Source: Symbiodinium natans
Lineage: Eukaryota; Sar; Dinophyceae; Suessiales; Symbiodiniaceae
Assembly: GCA_905221605.1 (NCBI GenBank)
Contig: CAJNDS010000899.1
Coordinates: 1-52,500, forward strand
Direction of reading: 5' to 3'
Length of the DNA stretch: 52,500 nucleotides
Below, in pieces: positions 20,966-30,913 of the stretch. Each line of letters starts with the position of its first letter. Position 1 is the stretch's first letter. The notes below the pieces were generated by a model, which searched no databases, was not told where the DNA came from, and saw only the letters and a program-made list of their open reading frames with translations. The translations under genes were made by a program, and so were the position numbers.

Positions 20966-22025
20966 AGTCCTATTTGTTCCTACTCATTTTCGTAAGATTC
21001 ACTCTCATTTTAACAGGATTCCTATGGGTTATAACCGGTTCTTTTCAATTTGGTGAGGGTTACTATTCATGTTAATAGGCTTCCTATTAGTTTTTGTCGG
21101 TTCCGAAAAATGTCGGCAGGATTCCTTTGAATTCAATAGAGGGTTTCTATTTATTTTCATAGGATTCCAATAAAGTTTCATAGGGTTCGTAATTATTCTA
21201 ATTAGGCTCCTACTAATGTAATAAAAATCCTATCAGTTTTAGGGTTCTTATTCATGTTAATGGGATTCGAATTAATTTCAATAGGGATCTCATTCGTTTG
21301 AAATGGATTCCTATTGGTTTAGGCTCATCTTCATTTAGTAGGATTCCCATTAATACTTGTTAAAGGAATCTTGTCTTTTCATATGAGTCCTATTACTTCG
21401 TAGTAATCTTAGTAAGAATCATTCTCATTTTAATAAAATTCCTATGAAATACCACCGCGTTCTTTTTGATTTGTTAAGGGTCCTTATTCATTCTAATAGG
21501 CTCCCGATTAGCTTTTATCCGAAACAATTTGATAGGATTCCTATGAATTCAATGAAAGATTCCTATATATTTTCATAGGATGCCAATAAAGTTTCATAGG
21601 GTTCCTAATCATGTTAACAAGGCTCCGACTAATGCAATAAGATGGAATTCGTATCAATGTTTAACAGAGATCTCATTCATCTGAAAGGGATTCTTATTGG
21701 TTTAGGCTTATATTAATTTAGTAGGATTCCTTTTATTTTGGGGTTCACTTCATGTTAAAGGGTCTCCTTTTCATTTTAATAAGATTCCTATTAAAACAAA
21801 ATGAATCCTATGAACCCCATTAAATTTGATAGGAGCGCTGTTCACATGCATAGGATTTTAATTAAATTCATAGCATGCAATCCAGAATCTCGAGCAAATT
21901 GTTCAGGTCACTTTTGCTGGACTGTTTATGGGAGTCCCTCTCCCCTAAAAGCCACCGCGCATGGCGGAACGTAGTATTTTTATCTGGAAACCATGCTGAA
22001 ACGTAGGCACACGGGGGGGTAGCAT
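20880..22025 (-). repeat. Right arm of the giant inverted repeat
   Basis: Inverted copy of the left arm. Reading the minus strand from about 22010 down, the order is GCATGGTTTCCAGATA, GAGGGACTCCCATAAA, GTGACCTGAACAATTTGCT, GCATGCTATGAATTTAA, then the AGGAATCC-rich part. The internal repeat shows as GGTTTAGGCT at 21317 and 21699. Somewhat shorter than the left arm. Confidence 0.8.
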
Positions 22026-22511
22026 ATTTATATATATATATATATACATACACAACTATATATACATATATATACATATATATATATATACATATATATA
22101 AATATATACATATATATATGTGTGTGTGTATACATACCACATACAGTGTACAGTATACGTTGTATGTTCTATACTTATCGGCCACATAAATACATACCTC
22201 GAAGCGTTGTTCACGCTTCTCCTCGCGTTTTTTACGCTTTCCACGAATTTGTTGCTTTTTTTGCGCTTTTATCGCTTTTCGCGTTTTTCGCGTTCTGGTC
22301 GAAGCCAAGACACTCAAAACGTTTCCACAGTGCAACGAAGCCCTGCCCGAGCCGACCCCAGCCCTCCCCCTCTCGGAATCTTTATTATCTCGATCGTGAT
22401 GCTACTGTGAATCTCGCTTTGGGTTCAGGAGGGAGCCCGCAGCAAGGCCTGAGGAACAGCCTTCTCTCGTAATCGCATGTTGCTGCACACAGTACCCTTA
22501 AGCCCCCAAAC

Positions 22512-22806
22512 CATGCAGACTTCTCCGTGCGACTTGGGGATTCGGCTTTCGCCCACATCTGCCTCCAGGGTCTCGGAGTGCGTCTCGATCTCTGTCAAGA
22601 CAGAACGGAGCTGTTTGTTGAAGGACTGGCCGAATATTCCCTGCGCATAGGTGTCGTTAAAGAGCTCTTTCCGCGCGTCTTCCGCATCCTGCGTTGACTT
22701 CTTGAGGTCTTCACCGGCGTTCACGTCATACGGGTCCAGGGCGATACTGCCTTCTGATGCGCATGTCTTCTCATGCACCTTCTCCTGGTTGTAGCATGCC
22801 AAGTAC
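22512..22806 (-). CDS. Exon, 98 codons, unknown product (helical)
   Basis: Starts after acceptor gtatctcag and ends at ATG/GTTTGG. It reads YLACYNQEKVHEKTCASEGS, then ALDPYDVNAGEDLKKSTQDA, EDARKELFNDTYAQGIFGQS, FNKQLRSVLTEIETHSETLE and ends EVCM. Alternating charged and hydrophobic residues suggest helices. One leading base completes a codon from the previous exon and the exon ends on a codon boundary. Among the best-supported exons; no family recognised. Confidence 0.65.
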
Positions 22807-22819
22807 CTGAGATACGTTC

Positions 22820-24150
22820 ACAGACGTCCGAAGGAGAAACGCTGTGCTGCGTCTAGGCGGCTAGGGAACCATCTTTGCATCTTTCGGTCGCAAATCCGAG
22901 GTGCTCGTAGTGGCGGGTGTATTTGCACTCCGTGTCAGGATATGTCCTGGCTGTTGCATACAGGAAATGCGCCGTAGATTTGAATTGTGGAGTTCAGTGG
23001 TGGGACGACTGCTTCGCGGTATGTGGATGTACATGCGACCTCACAAACTCAAGCTGAACAAACCGAAAGGGCAATTTCAAGCCCTAGCTTGGCGCAGTCA
23101 AGAGCACAGTCATTCTGCTGCCTCCGGTATTGAGTGCGAGACCCAGCATGCGGTTGTGCTTCGGTCTTAAGTATCTACAATGGCTGCGGGTATGCAGTAG
23201 AGGAATATTGGGCAAACGTTTTGGTGATTTTAGACCATGCTCTTGCTGGTCGCTTCATGTCAATTAATGACATCCCTTGGCCAAGGTTCTTGTGGCCGGC
23301 AGAATCATCCACCAGGTGTTCGTCCAGCAAGAAAGGGCACAGAGCTTCCAACACCGACCGTTCCGAGGCTTTCCAGTCCTGACAGTGTGGGGGCCCAGGA
23401 CATACAAATAGTTCCGGATAAGATGGATTGAAGCATTAAGTTCCCTCCGAGTCGGTTCAATCAGGCAAATTATGTCGGCTGTAGTGTAGACGACTGTTCG
23501 ACTGTCACACCACAGCTACTCCTGGCTAAGTGTATATGGGATGAAATGCTGACCTGTCGCCATGCAACTTAGCAGCACAGCTTGCATTTCGCATGACGAG
23601 TCTGAATCAATGAGCAATTGGCCGTGCGGTAATGCAAGGCAAGGTTTAATTACGCAGAAAAAGCATTGCGACCGCCCCGTCCTCAAATCCCACATGCGTC
23701 GGACCATAGTGCGGACGCTTGGCATAACACTCCTGTGGGTCGGGGGATGGCGTTCACCGACCGAGCTATCCACCTCCACATGCGCGAACCAAATGCCAAT
23801 CCAATTGCTTGCATCGGTCCTCCGTCTTACCTTCGACACTCCACGTGCCAGTCAGCAGCCTCACACACTTTGCACACAGTCAAGAGCACAGGCACTTGCA
23901 AGAACTTGAGGTCGGGGCCAGGAGCTAGACAATGTTTGGGGAAAGCAGATCATGGGACTCTGCCTTCGACCCAAAGGTTGTACACTTCGGTTTGGGACCC
24001 TTTTCAGAGATCCTCTAAGACTCTAAAGCAATGTAAGGGTCATATGAGGAGTATATTGGGGGAACTTCTTCGGGTTACATCTTGACAAGAGGGCAACGGG
24101 GCACCCAAACCTAAGGTCGTCTAGGCCGCGCCTTTCGTACGAAGCCCCCC
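22820..24150. other. Intron-like stretch with opposed open frames
   Basis: A 108-codon minus frame (23516-23839; includes QCFFCVIKPCLALPHGQLL) and plus frames of 115 and 139 codons overlap at 23.5-24.1 kb. None shows a clear coding pattern or splice borders good enough to call. At most one can be real. Confidence 0.4.
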
Positions 24151-24440
24151 CCCCTCTGCTCTCCGTGACGTGACGAGCAACCAGTGATGCAGCTCTGCTG
24201 GCTGTTGCAAGGCTATGCACGACTCTTCTTTTTGATTCCCAAACAGCCTGAAAAGCGACCAGCAGTGTCGGGACCATGTGGGGGGGGGGTGGGGGGGTGC
24301 CTCAACGACAAGGGGGGGGGGGGGGGTGGCCTGGTGTAACTTCAATTGACACCTGGGTTCTGGGGGAGGGCGGGGGCAGGGTGACCCAAGCAGTGGTGAA
24401 ATCGATCTTCTCGGAAGCGCCGCCCCCCCCCCCCCTCTGC
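24144..24440. repeat. Cluster of G and C homopolymer runs
   Basis: C-runs followed by TCTGC occur at 24147-24162 and 24421-24440 (the second continues GCGCG). G-runs lie at 24276-24300 and 24312-24330. The runs flank and partly overlap the small exon at 24158-24247. Length of such runs is often unstable in assemblies. Confidence 0.8.
24158..24247 (-). CDS. Small exon, helical
   Basis: After a strong acceptor cgcttttcag the frame reads AVWESKRRVVHSLATASRAA, then SLVARHVTES, an Ala/Val/Arg-rich amphipathic helix. The donor is uncertain. It lies between C/G runs at 24147 and 24276. Confidence 0.5.
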
Positions 24441-24609
24441 GCGTACCTTGAACTATTGAAATATCAACCAACCAGATAAAGACCTTGAGCTCATGTGAGA
24501 CCCAGCAAGAGAAGTGTAGGCCACAAGGACACAAAACTCCAAAGAGCTATCGTGGCATCCTCCGGAACTCCCATGCCATGATGCACTTCGGACCGGTCAA
24601 GCCGTCTCC

Positions 24610-24993
24610 GTGGGAAACAGGCAACGGGGGCAAACGACACGATATGACACGATGCTCCCAGCACGCTACGCGCAGAACCGGGCCTACTGCAACGACCGAG
24701 TTGGCCGCTTCAACGGCATCAGGTATCGAACGGCACCGGAATCGTTTGTGTCTGCTTCATGCCCATGCTACTTGTGCGGTGCAAGAAGTGAATGTGGACG
24801 ACGAGATTTCATCTTAGACACCGCACGTCTGCCGAGCGAGCGGTTGCACTTTCACGACATCTGGCACACCGAAGTCGCAGAAGGACAACGTCTGGTTTTT
24901 GTCGAGCGTTGTGCTTTCCTTTCTGTGGCCCGAAAGGCGTACGGCTTGCTTGACATGGGGACAATGAGACTTTCAACCTCCTGTCTTCTGTGA
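24610..24993 (+). CDS. Weak plus-strand open frame
   Basis: An ATG-initiated frame of 127 codons includes CPCYLCGARSECGRRDF, with four Cys spaced like a small metal-binding knuckle, and LHFHDIWHTEVAEGQRLVFV. It is on the strand opposite to the exon series and its minus-strand frames are less regular. It could be an independent or inserted gene fragment, or chance. No family recognised. Confidence 0.25.
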   Translation: MGNRQRGQTTRYDTMLPARYAQNRAYCNDRVGRFNGIRYRTAPESFVSASCPCYLCGARSECGRRDFILDTARLPSERLHFHDIWHTEVAEGQRLVFVERCAFLSVARKAYGLLDMGTMRLSTSCLL

Positions 24994-24999
24994 CCTTTG

Positions 25000-25860
25000 C
25001 GACGCGACGCATGAGACCGGGTATTCGACCAGGGAGCGACGTTTACTGCGACATCGTCTCGCCTCTGGGGTTCAAATTTTCTTTCCATGGCAGTATCCAT
25101 GTTGGAGGGGGGCAGGGCTCGACCTCGCGCCGTGAGCATCGGAGAGCCTCACAGGAGCAGAGTGCTTCTCGGCCGACGGTGAACGATGGTGCCAGATCCA
25201 ATCCAAGGTCACGTCAGAGTCCTCTTCTCACGGAGAACAGCTGGAGGCGAAGGGAGAAGCATGATATTTCGGATCAGCAAGAGAGCCGCCAAGCGCATCC
25301 GAAACCCTGCCTGGAGATCCTTTCGACTGGATCCGCTGGCAAACCCCCCAACCGTGGTTCGTCCTGGAGCCCAACTAACCCTCGTGGATGTCCCAAGACT
25401 TCCACCCTTAGCAGCTTCAAATAATTGTGGAACAGGAGCAAAATCGAAAAAGGGTCTATTTGCTTGTTTCGGGGTGGGGTCATGAATTACGGTCAACCTC
25501 AGGCTCAGGAGAATCTCTTGTTCCGTCAGGTCTTGCTACGGCGAGGGATTCTCGATGTGGCTGCAGGTCTGCAAGATTGCTCGAGACTTGCAACTCAGCA
25601 ACGAGTAGAGCTTGCATGTGGTGACCCCTTCGGCGTCAGCATCGCACACGATGAAGCGGCAATGTGGCCTTGGTGGAGGTCCAAATTGAATGTTAAGATG
25701 ACTCGGACATGAGAAGGGGCCCAGGGTTGCCCAGGGCTCGCTAATCAAGGCTCCTCAAAAACTCCCCCGCGTTTGTCCGGCCTTTCCAGGGCTCCTGGAG
25801 AAGCCGAGTGGCAGTATGTTGCATCTGGCCTTCGACTCCGTCAGCCCTGTCGGCTTCTCT
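25000..25860. other. No confident gene
   Basis: Plus and minus frames overlap at 25186-25496 (plus frame includes FRISKRAAKRIRNPAWRSF). Neither has clear splice borders or a known domain. The rest is mixed-composition DNA, probably intron. Confidence 0.4.
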
Positions 25861-25862
25861 AC

Positions 25863-26093
25863 CGTGATTTCCAAAGAATCTGTCACGTGGCACTTCTCGG
25901 CTGTCCACCAGAAAGTCTTCACGCAGGTATTCTCATAGGAGCAGAGAGCTTCGGAGTCGCGGCCCAGCTTTTGCATCGTGGCGTACCACAGGGCGTCTTT
26001 GGCCTGGCGCCGGTAAATTTGGAGGCTGTCTGTATTCACCTCCAAGTTCTCGGCCGACTTGTAGATGATCTCCTTGGATACAAAACAAACCAC
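25863..26093 (-). CDS. Exon, 77 codons, phase 0 at both ends
   Basis: Exactly 231 bases from an acceptor gtgtttgggaag to a donor ATCACG/GTAGAG. It reads VVCFVSKEIIYKSAENLEVN, TDSLQIYRRQAKDALWYATM, QKLGRDSEALCSYENTCVKT and FWWTAEKCHVTDSLEIT. Helical, with four Cys in the second half. Its frame does not join directly to 26325-26438 (which ends two bases into a codon), so either a small exon between them was missed or one border is shifted. Confidence 0.65.
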
Positions 26094-26324
26094 CTTCCCA
26101 AACACTAGAAAAAGTGGAGAGCTGGATTCAGGAAGTCGAAGAAGAGCCCAGGAGCGTGGTAGTTTTGCCACTGTAGCTGGCAGTCATCGACCAAGAAGGC
26201 TTCGCTGAACATGTGCATGCTGTTGCTGCCCTTCTCAATTCTCGCCTATCCAACAACAGGATTCAAGCCAGCTGCCTGCATTACCTACTATATCTTTCAC
26301 ACTGAACCGCAAACCTCAAGCCAC

Positions 26325-26438
26325 CTAAATCTGGCCTTGAGCTGGTCGTGGATCTCAGTCAACTCCTGCGACATCTTGGACCCCCGGAGTTGCACGTGCA
26401 CGTCCTGGGTTCGGCTTCGCAGGCTGCTCCAAGAGATT
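26325..26438 (-). CDS. Exon, 37 full codons, unknown product
   Basis: Bounded by acceptor tctctagcag and donor TTTAG/GTGGCT. It reads SWSSLRSRTQDVHVQLRGSK, then MSQELTEIHDQLKARF. Its single leading base completes the Arg codon begun by the last two bases of the exon at 26526-26732, so the two join in frame across an 87-base intron. Confidence 0.65.
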
Positions 26439-26525
26439 CTGCTAGAGAATGAACCGGAGATTTGATGTCGTTGAACACCGTTTCCCTTCTCGCTTTTTGC
26501 TCGACTCAAGACGACTCAACGCAAC

Positions 26526-26732
26526 CTAGTCTCCGCAAGACGGAGTACAAGGGCTTCAGCGCTCGCGGCCTGCCAAGTCTGCATTTCCGCCCAAGCGTTG
26601 TAGACGGCCTGCTGCATTGCGCCAGCGAATCTTGAGACCCCCGATATTTTGACGAAGGCATCTTCTGGCCACCTGCTTCCACACCAAGCCGTGCTGTCAA
26701 ATTCAAGCTTCTCCGACAGGTTCGTCCCCAAC
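26526..26732 (-). CDS. Exon, 68 full codons, unknown product
   Basis: Bounded by acceptor acattgctcag and donor ACTAG/GTTGCG. It reads LGTNLSEKLEFDSTAWCGSR, WPEDAFVKISGVSRFAGAMQ, QAVYNAWAEMQTWQAASAEA and ends LVLRLAET. A long helical second half with Trp and Ala. Phase fits the exons on both sides (26809-26985 upstream and 26325-26438 downstream). Confidence 0.7.
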
Positions 26733-26808
26733 CTGAGCAATGTCTAAGGATGGCTGCAACACTAGTCTGAGAGGTGGTTCGCAGAGTTGGCATTGAAACG
26801 GCAAGCAC

Positions 26809-26985
26809 TTGGCGGCTCCCGCGCTTGCTGAAAGGTGGACCCTGCGAGTTGTTGGATCGGCCTTATCCAAGTCTTGGCAGCTGAGGCGCTTCAGCAGCTT
26901 GTTGTCGTTGGCACCGCTTTCATCCAAGAGCCCCAGCCCGAGAAACTTCGACTCAAGAGGTCTGGCCTCCTCAACAAGCTGCGTC
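26809..26985 (-). CDS. Exon, 58 full codons, unknown product
   Basis: Begins after acceptor acaatcccag. It reads TQLVEEARPLESKFLGLGLL, DESGANDNKLLKRLSCQDLD and a Ser/Ala-rich end. The donor chosen, GCCAA/GTGCTT, leaves two bases that complete a Lys codon with the next exon. An alternative donor GTCCAC lies earlier but breaks the phase. First of three exons that join in frame. Confidence 0.6.
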
Positions 26986-27117
26986 CTGGGATTGTCCGGC
27001 AACCCCCATCTCGAGAAACGAGGTTTGGGGTTGAGGAATTCAGGCTCAGATACCAGTCAAATGCCCTGGCTGTTGGGCGAGGAGGTATGTAACAACACCT
27101 GTACAATGCAAAGGTCA

Positions 27118-27220
27118 GGGGTCAAGCTGCAGCGTCAAGGGAGCAGAATCAAGACTATGCTTGGCAGCCAGTTTGGTCTTTGCTGCTGCCTCACGGGGGC
27201 AAATTGGCGAACCGTTCTCC
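27118..27220 (-). CDS. Exon candidate, unknown product
   Basis: After acceptor ccaggtttcag the best frame reads ENGSPICPREAAAKTKLAAK, then HSLDSAPLTLQLDP before a stop at 27115-27117. Another minus frame (IEQAGGGADFRPYREAIFHI) is open across 27135-27300 and could be a separate exon just upstream. Confidence 0.45.
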
Positions 27221-27653
27221 CTGAAACCTGGTCCAGAATGTGGAAAATTGCTTCTCTGTATGGCCGAAAATCAGCACCACCACCGGCTTGCTCGATTTGG
27301 GGAGCGATGGTGTGACGGACGCTTGTTTGCACTCTGGGTGCCTGGAAGCAGCGGTGACTCATCCAGCAGATACGTTGCTATGTTCGGATTACAGTGATAT
27401 GCACCTAATACAACTAGAAGCGGATCTTTCTGCTGGGCAACATTCATAGTAGGTTGGTTCGGGGACTGGAGGCTAAGTCCATTGCAACCCTTACCTTGAC
27501 GGATGTTAACGCAAAATGTCAAGTTCTTTCACTCACTCGAGGCGCCACATACGTTCCAGCTGGACATGCTTCGTGGAGCTGGCGTCTGCCTGCAACCTTC
27601 GCTGTGTTGGCAGCTACCGCACCAGATACATACTGTCGAAAAAGATGTTCAAA

Positions 27654-27654
<1 letters not shown>

Positions 27655-27684
<30 letters not shown>

Positions 27685-27923
27685 GAGACACAGAGACACA
27701 GAGACACAGAGACACAGAGACACAGAGACACAGAGACACAGAAACACAGAGACGCAGAGACGCAGACACACAGAGACACAGAGACACAGAGACACAGAGA
27801 CACAGAGACACAGAGACACAGAGACACAGAGACACAGAGACACAGAGACGCAGAGACGCAGACACACAGAGACACAGAGACACAGAGACACACAGACACA
27901 CAGACACACAGACACACAGACAC

Positions 27924-27960
<37 letters not shown>

Positions 27961-28198
27961 GACACAGACACAGACACAGACACAGACACAGACACAGACA
28001 CAGACACAGACACAGACACAGACACAGACACAGACACAGACACAGACACAGACACAGACACAGACAGAGACGGAGACAGAGACAGAGACAGAGACACAGA
28101 CACAGACACAGACACAGACACAGACAGACCACAGAGACACAGACACAGAGACAGAGACGGAGACAGAGACGGAGACAGAGACGGAGACGGAGTCGAGG
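27655..28198. repeat. Compound microsatellite (CACAGAGA, CAGACA, ACAGAC)
   Basis: About 540 bases made of C, A and G with rare T. It starts with CA dinucleotides, goes through GAGACACA units, then GACACA and GACA blocks, then ACAGAC hexamers and ends with GAGACG units. The hexamer part is the reverse complement of the 1-475 microsatellite. Long frames of up to 278 codons on the plus strand and 218 on the minus strand are artefacts of the repeat. Confidence 0.97.
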
Positions 28199-28217
28199 AC
28201 AGAAAGAATCTGTATGT

Positions 28218-28248
28218 ACGTATGTATATTTATACGCTACCCCCCCTT
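28218..28248. repeat. Partial TA / C-run cassette end
   Basis: GTATATTTATACGCTACCCC followed by more C sits directly after the microsatellite. It matches the right border of the cassette at 16826-16962, where GTGCTAC precedes a C-run. Confidence 0.6.
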
Positions 28249-28282
28249 CCAAGACACACCTTAAGACCACATAAAGACCCCA

Positions 28283-28316
28283 AACCCTAAAGCTAAAACC
28301 CTAAACCCAAACCCCA
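28283..28316 (-). repeat. Short CCCTAAA-like tract
   Basis: Imperfect CCCTAAA and CCCAAAC units, four or five in all. Confidence 0.7.
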
Positions 28317-28317
28317 G

Positions 28318-28485
28318 CCGAACAGAGAACATCCCATCCTGATGGCGCTCATATGTCTTCGTAGTTTCAGGTCGACAAGCACGCACATGCCGCCCAGCGA
28401 CAGGGACCCCTCGCGTGGCGGCACGCATTCGTGCGATCTCCACCGAGCTACAACTCCTGGCAACAACTCTGTGGCAGCCTTCCTC
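28318..28485 (-). CDS. Exon candidate, frame uncertain
   Basis: Two minus frames look possible. One reads LRKAATELLPGVVARWRSHE, then PREGSLSLGGMCVLVDLKLR; the other is Arg/Cys-rich. The first has a better mix of hydrophobic and charged residues. An acceptor ttgttgccag near 28460 could open it. Confidence 0.35.
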
Positions 28486-29084
28486 AGTCCGTGCAGGCAG
28501 CGTTAGCAACAGAGATCCGTGAGGAGTGCTGACATTGGGAGTCTACTAGCACCCTGCAAACATGCGCGGCCTACCGTTGCTGTTGAGGTCACAGAAAGAA
28601 GGAAGAGAAAAACGCTGATGTCTTGGACCCAGTTTCATGGCCTCCCGAATCCCTGCCTCAGCGGTTCGGGCGGCGGGACACTTGCCGTTGTAATTCCAAT
28701 ACTACAGAAACTCAAAGCCGGTATTAGCTTTAACTTCGGTGTGAATGAAACCAATCACAGACGACTGCACACCTCTGCCATATCCACGACTTCCGCGTTC
28801 GGCGGGATCCCCAGACCACCTTCAGAGAGCCCCGAACTTGAATTCTAATTACCTTTCTGGTGGAACCGAAAACTTCACACAAAGGGATCCTGGCCGCCTC
28901 TTTAGACAAATATTCAACAAGTTCATGTTGGTCACTTGGTTTCGGCGCGGCTACACAAGGGATTGAAGGATTGCGAGTCCGCAGCTTTGCTTCGCAAGGC
29001 CTCGCGACCCTGGCTTACCTAGTTTGTGGCTGCATGGGTGGTTGGGTGGCTGGCTTTCTCTTTGTTTTCCGGCTTGGCAAACAG

Positions 29085-29243
29085 GGTCATTGGTGAGCAC
29101 AGATCGCAGGTTTCCTACCACAGCTTCAGAAAGGACACGTTCTTTAGCGCACAATACTGTTAGGTGCGCCTCATCTGGTTTGCGCAGGAAGGGCCCACCG
29201 AACCGCAGGTCCTTTAAGGCGCTCTCCTCTAAGACTCTAAGGA
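29085..29243 (-). CDS. Exon, unknown product
   Basis: Starts after acceptor accatgacag and reads LRVLEESALKDLRFGGPFLR, KPDEAHLTVLCAKERVLSEA, then VVGNLRSVLTNDPV. Well-balanced composition. A related-looking fragment, LDDLRFGCPVALL, is found on the same strand near 24.1 kb, so this module may exist in a decayed second copy. No family recognised. Confidence 0.55.
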
Positions 29244-29367
29244 CTGTCATGGTCCATACACTTCATGTGATTCGGAGCAGTTGAACTTGGCTCTTTGGGT
29301 CCGCAATAACCTGCGAGGACCCTCACCCACTCTGCTTGATCCGAAGGGGGTGGATAGAGTCCTGCGG

Positions 29368-29495
29368 CTAGATGGTGCCGACCCTGCCTGAGCGGAACCT
29401 GTTGCGCAGCATCACCAGCTCTCCGAAAAAGGCCAAGAGCTGACGGACCTGGAGGGTCTGGTGCAAGGGGTTTCCAAGACAGGTTAGGTGCAGTA
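29368..29495 (-). CDS. Exon, helical, unknown product
   Basis: Frame reads LGNPLHQTLQVRQLLAFFGE, then LVMLRNRFRSGRVGTI, an amphipathic helix with a strong Leu/Phe face, and closes at a TAG at 29368-29370. Another minus frame is open here but Pro-rich. Borders uncertain. Confidence 0.5.
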
Positions 29496-29649
29496 CCTTC
29501 AAGGGGGATAGGACTTTTCTGCTGGTTCTCTGTATATCTACACATATACCTATAGAACATTATAGAACCAGATACGCATGTGGGTCTGTAAAGCACCGCG
29601 TACTCTGATACAAGGTCCATCTGGCACTCATTTTGCTTGAATCCACTTT

Positions 29650-29752
29650 ATGATGCCGACCAAGAAACCGTCTGTCCGCAGAGGCCGGCGTCCAGGGCTG
29701 CGTTGATCTCGACCGAAAGCCTGGATTTGGAGGCGTCCGAGTGGCTAACGGT
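29650..29752 (-). CDS. Exon candidate, unknown product
   Basis: Reads ETVSHSDASKSRLSVEINAA, then LDAGLCGQTVSWSAS before a stop. A possible acceptor gtcaggcgtgag precedes it. Confidence 0.4.
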
Positions 29753-29759
29753 CTCACGC

Positions 29760-30470
29760 CTGACTCTTGGCTCTGCTTGGGGCCCTTTCCGGGTCGACGA
29801 ATTGTACATCTACATCTTTATCGCCATCTGAATATACCAAGCATACATTCACATCTTTCTACATCTTCTGATACTTACATATACACACACCAACACGCAT
29901 CACATTCTCTCCGTTCCCGACGAAATCTCAAGACTTCGAATGCACACTCATTGCAAAGAACACCCAACAGCCTCAACAGCCTAGGATTGGGGCATGTCTG
30001 CGGTGATACCTCTTTGAAGCTTGAAGCGTGCACTTCTCAGGCTGTGCCAGCTACGACACTTCTGACTGCAAGCTTCAAGGACTCTTTTTTAATCTAACCG
30101 AGAGTTTACAGCGAGTGCCTGTGGCGCTTCATGAAAACTTAGGCCTTGGTGAAAACCCTTGGGCTGCAAAAGCTCCTCCAACAAAACTTTAAGTGACTTC
30201 TACAGTGGCTAAACGGCTAAATTGGGTTCAATCCGCCGAGGCCTCGGGCCGTAGGTCCCACCTCTAATCCCCTCCCCGACCCCAGCTTTGCACCCCTTTT
30301 TGGTCTAAAATGGGTCCCCTATCAGACAAGTGTCCGGCACCAGGATCAGCATCCCGCCCCCCCCCCCCCCCCCCCCCCCCCACACCACGCCTCCCCCCAA
30401 CCCCTCGCACCCCCCCCCACACCCCCCCAGCCAAGAAGCGTTGCCAATGCGGCGCTATCACTGAGGCAGA
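29760..30470. other. Non-coding, with long C-run
   Basis: No convincing exon. It contains short ACATCT words (29805-29870) and a C-rich block at 30355-30427 with a run of about 23 C. Minus-strand frames across the C-rich block are Gly-rich artefacts. Confidence 0.6.
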
Positions 30471-30599
30471 ATGAATCACGAGCTTTGCCTTCGAGCAGAC
30501 AACATGCTGCCACGAGAATGGGGGTCTTTGTCTGAAGCCACGGTGAATGGTTTGGGGAGCACATCTTGCAAATTCTTAGGGATTACAAAATGCGCGCCT

Positions 30600-30651
30600 G
30601 CTGATTCCCTGTTTCCTCTGGCTCCTTGCTGCAGTCTCTCGTTTCCCTGAT
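30600..30651 (-). CDS. Small exon candidate
   Basis: After acceptor agcaatcag the frame reads GNERLQQGARGNRESAG. The frame remains open to 30476 in a Ser/Lys-rich text. It is only 10 bases from the frame of 30662-30833, so the two cannot both be separate exons with a normal intron. Confidence 0.3.
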
Positions 30652-30661
30652 TGCTCATTTA

Positions 30662-30833
30662 ACACTTGACGATATCGCGGCCTGTGAGATTCTGCACCGT
30701 GTGGGCGCGTACTGATTGAAGATCATGCAGAAGGAGGTCCTGGCACAGAACGTGGACGTGGCTTCGAGTCGTGGAATCTCCGGAAGCAGAAATCCCAGCT
30801 TTCTGACGTGACGTCCCATGACAATCACGGCAT
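30662..30833 (-). CDS. Exon, unknown product
   Basis: Reads AVIVMGRHVRKLGFLLPEIP, RLEATSTFCARTSFCMIFNQ, then YAPTRCRISQAAISSSVK before a stop. Its first two bases complete an Asp codon with the last base of the exon at 30914-31021, an in-frame join over an 80-base intron that starts GT and ends AG. Hydrophobic first half, Cys-containing second half. Confidence 0.6.
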
Positions 30834-30913
30834 CTTCGCAGGTTGTATGACACCCCCAACCACTGCCTTATCGGTTGTCTAAGCTTCGCCTCAACCCAGA
30901 AAGTGCATTGAAC

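Larger units (their letters stand above)
16826..22125. mobile_element. Giant inverted-repeat (palindromic) element, about 5.3 kb
   Basis: The left part (about 16945-18310) reappears inverted at about 20880-22025. Near the ends the arms match closely: GCATGGTTTACAGATA against GCATGGTTTCCAGATA, then GAGGGACTCCCATAAA and GTGACCTGAACAATTTGCT in both. The match continues through the AGGAACCC-rich blocks inwards. Outside the arms lie TA-rich tracts next to G or C runs (16826-16962 and 22011-22125). No transposase or polymerase frame was found between the arms. The element lies between minus-strand exons at 13.9 and 22.5 kb, so it may be inside an intron. Confidence 0.8.

Noticed and set aside
23562-24085. 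Plus-strand frames of 115 and 139 codons
   Set aside because: Composition is flat and they overlap each other and an equally long minus frame, with no splice or domain support.
27454-28290. Frames of 200-278 codons on both strands, among the longest in the window
   Set aside because: Nearly all residues come from the CACAGA-type microsatellite. The strand and frame can be chosen freely, which shows there is no coding constraint.
30195-30245. tRNA-like A-box (TGGCTAAACGG) and B-box (GGTTCAATCC) words
   Set aside because: Only about eight bases separate the two boxes, too few for a tRNA, and no acceptor stem is seen.
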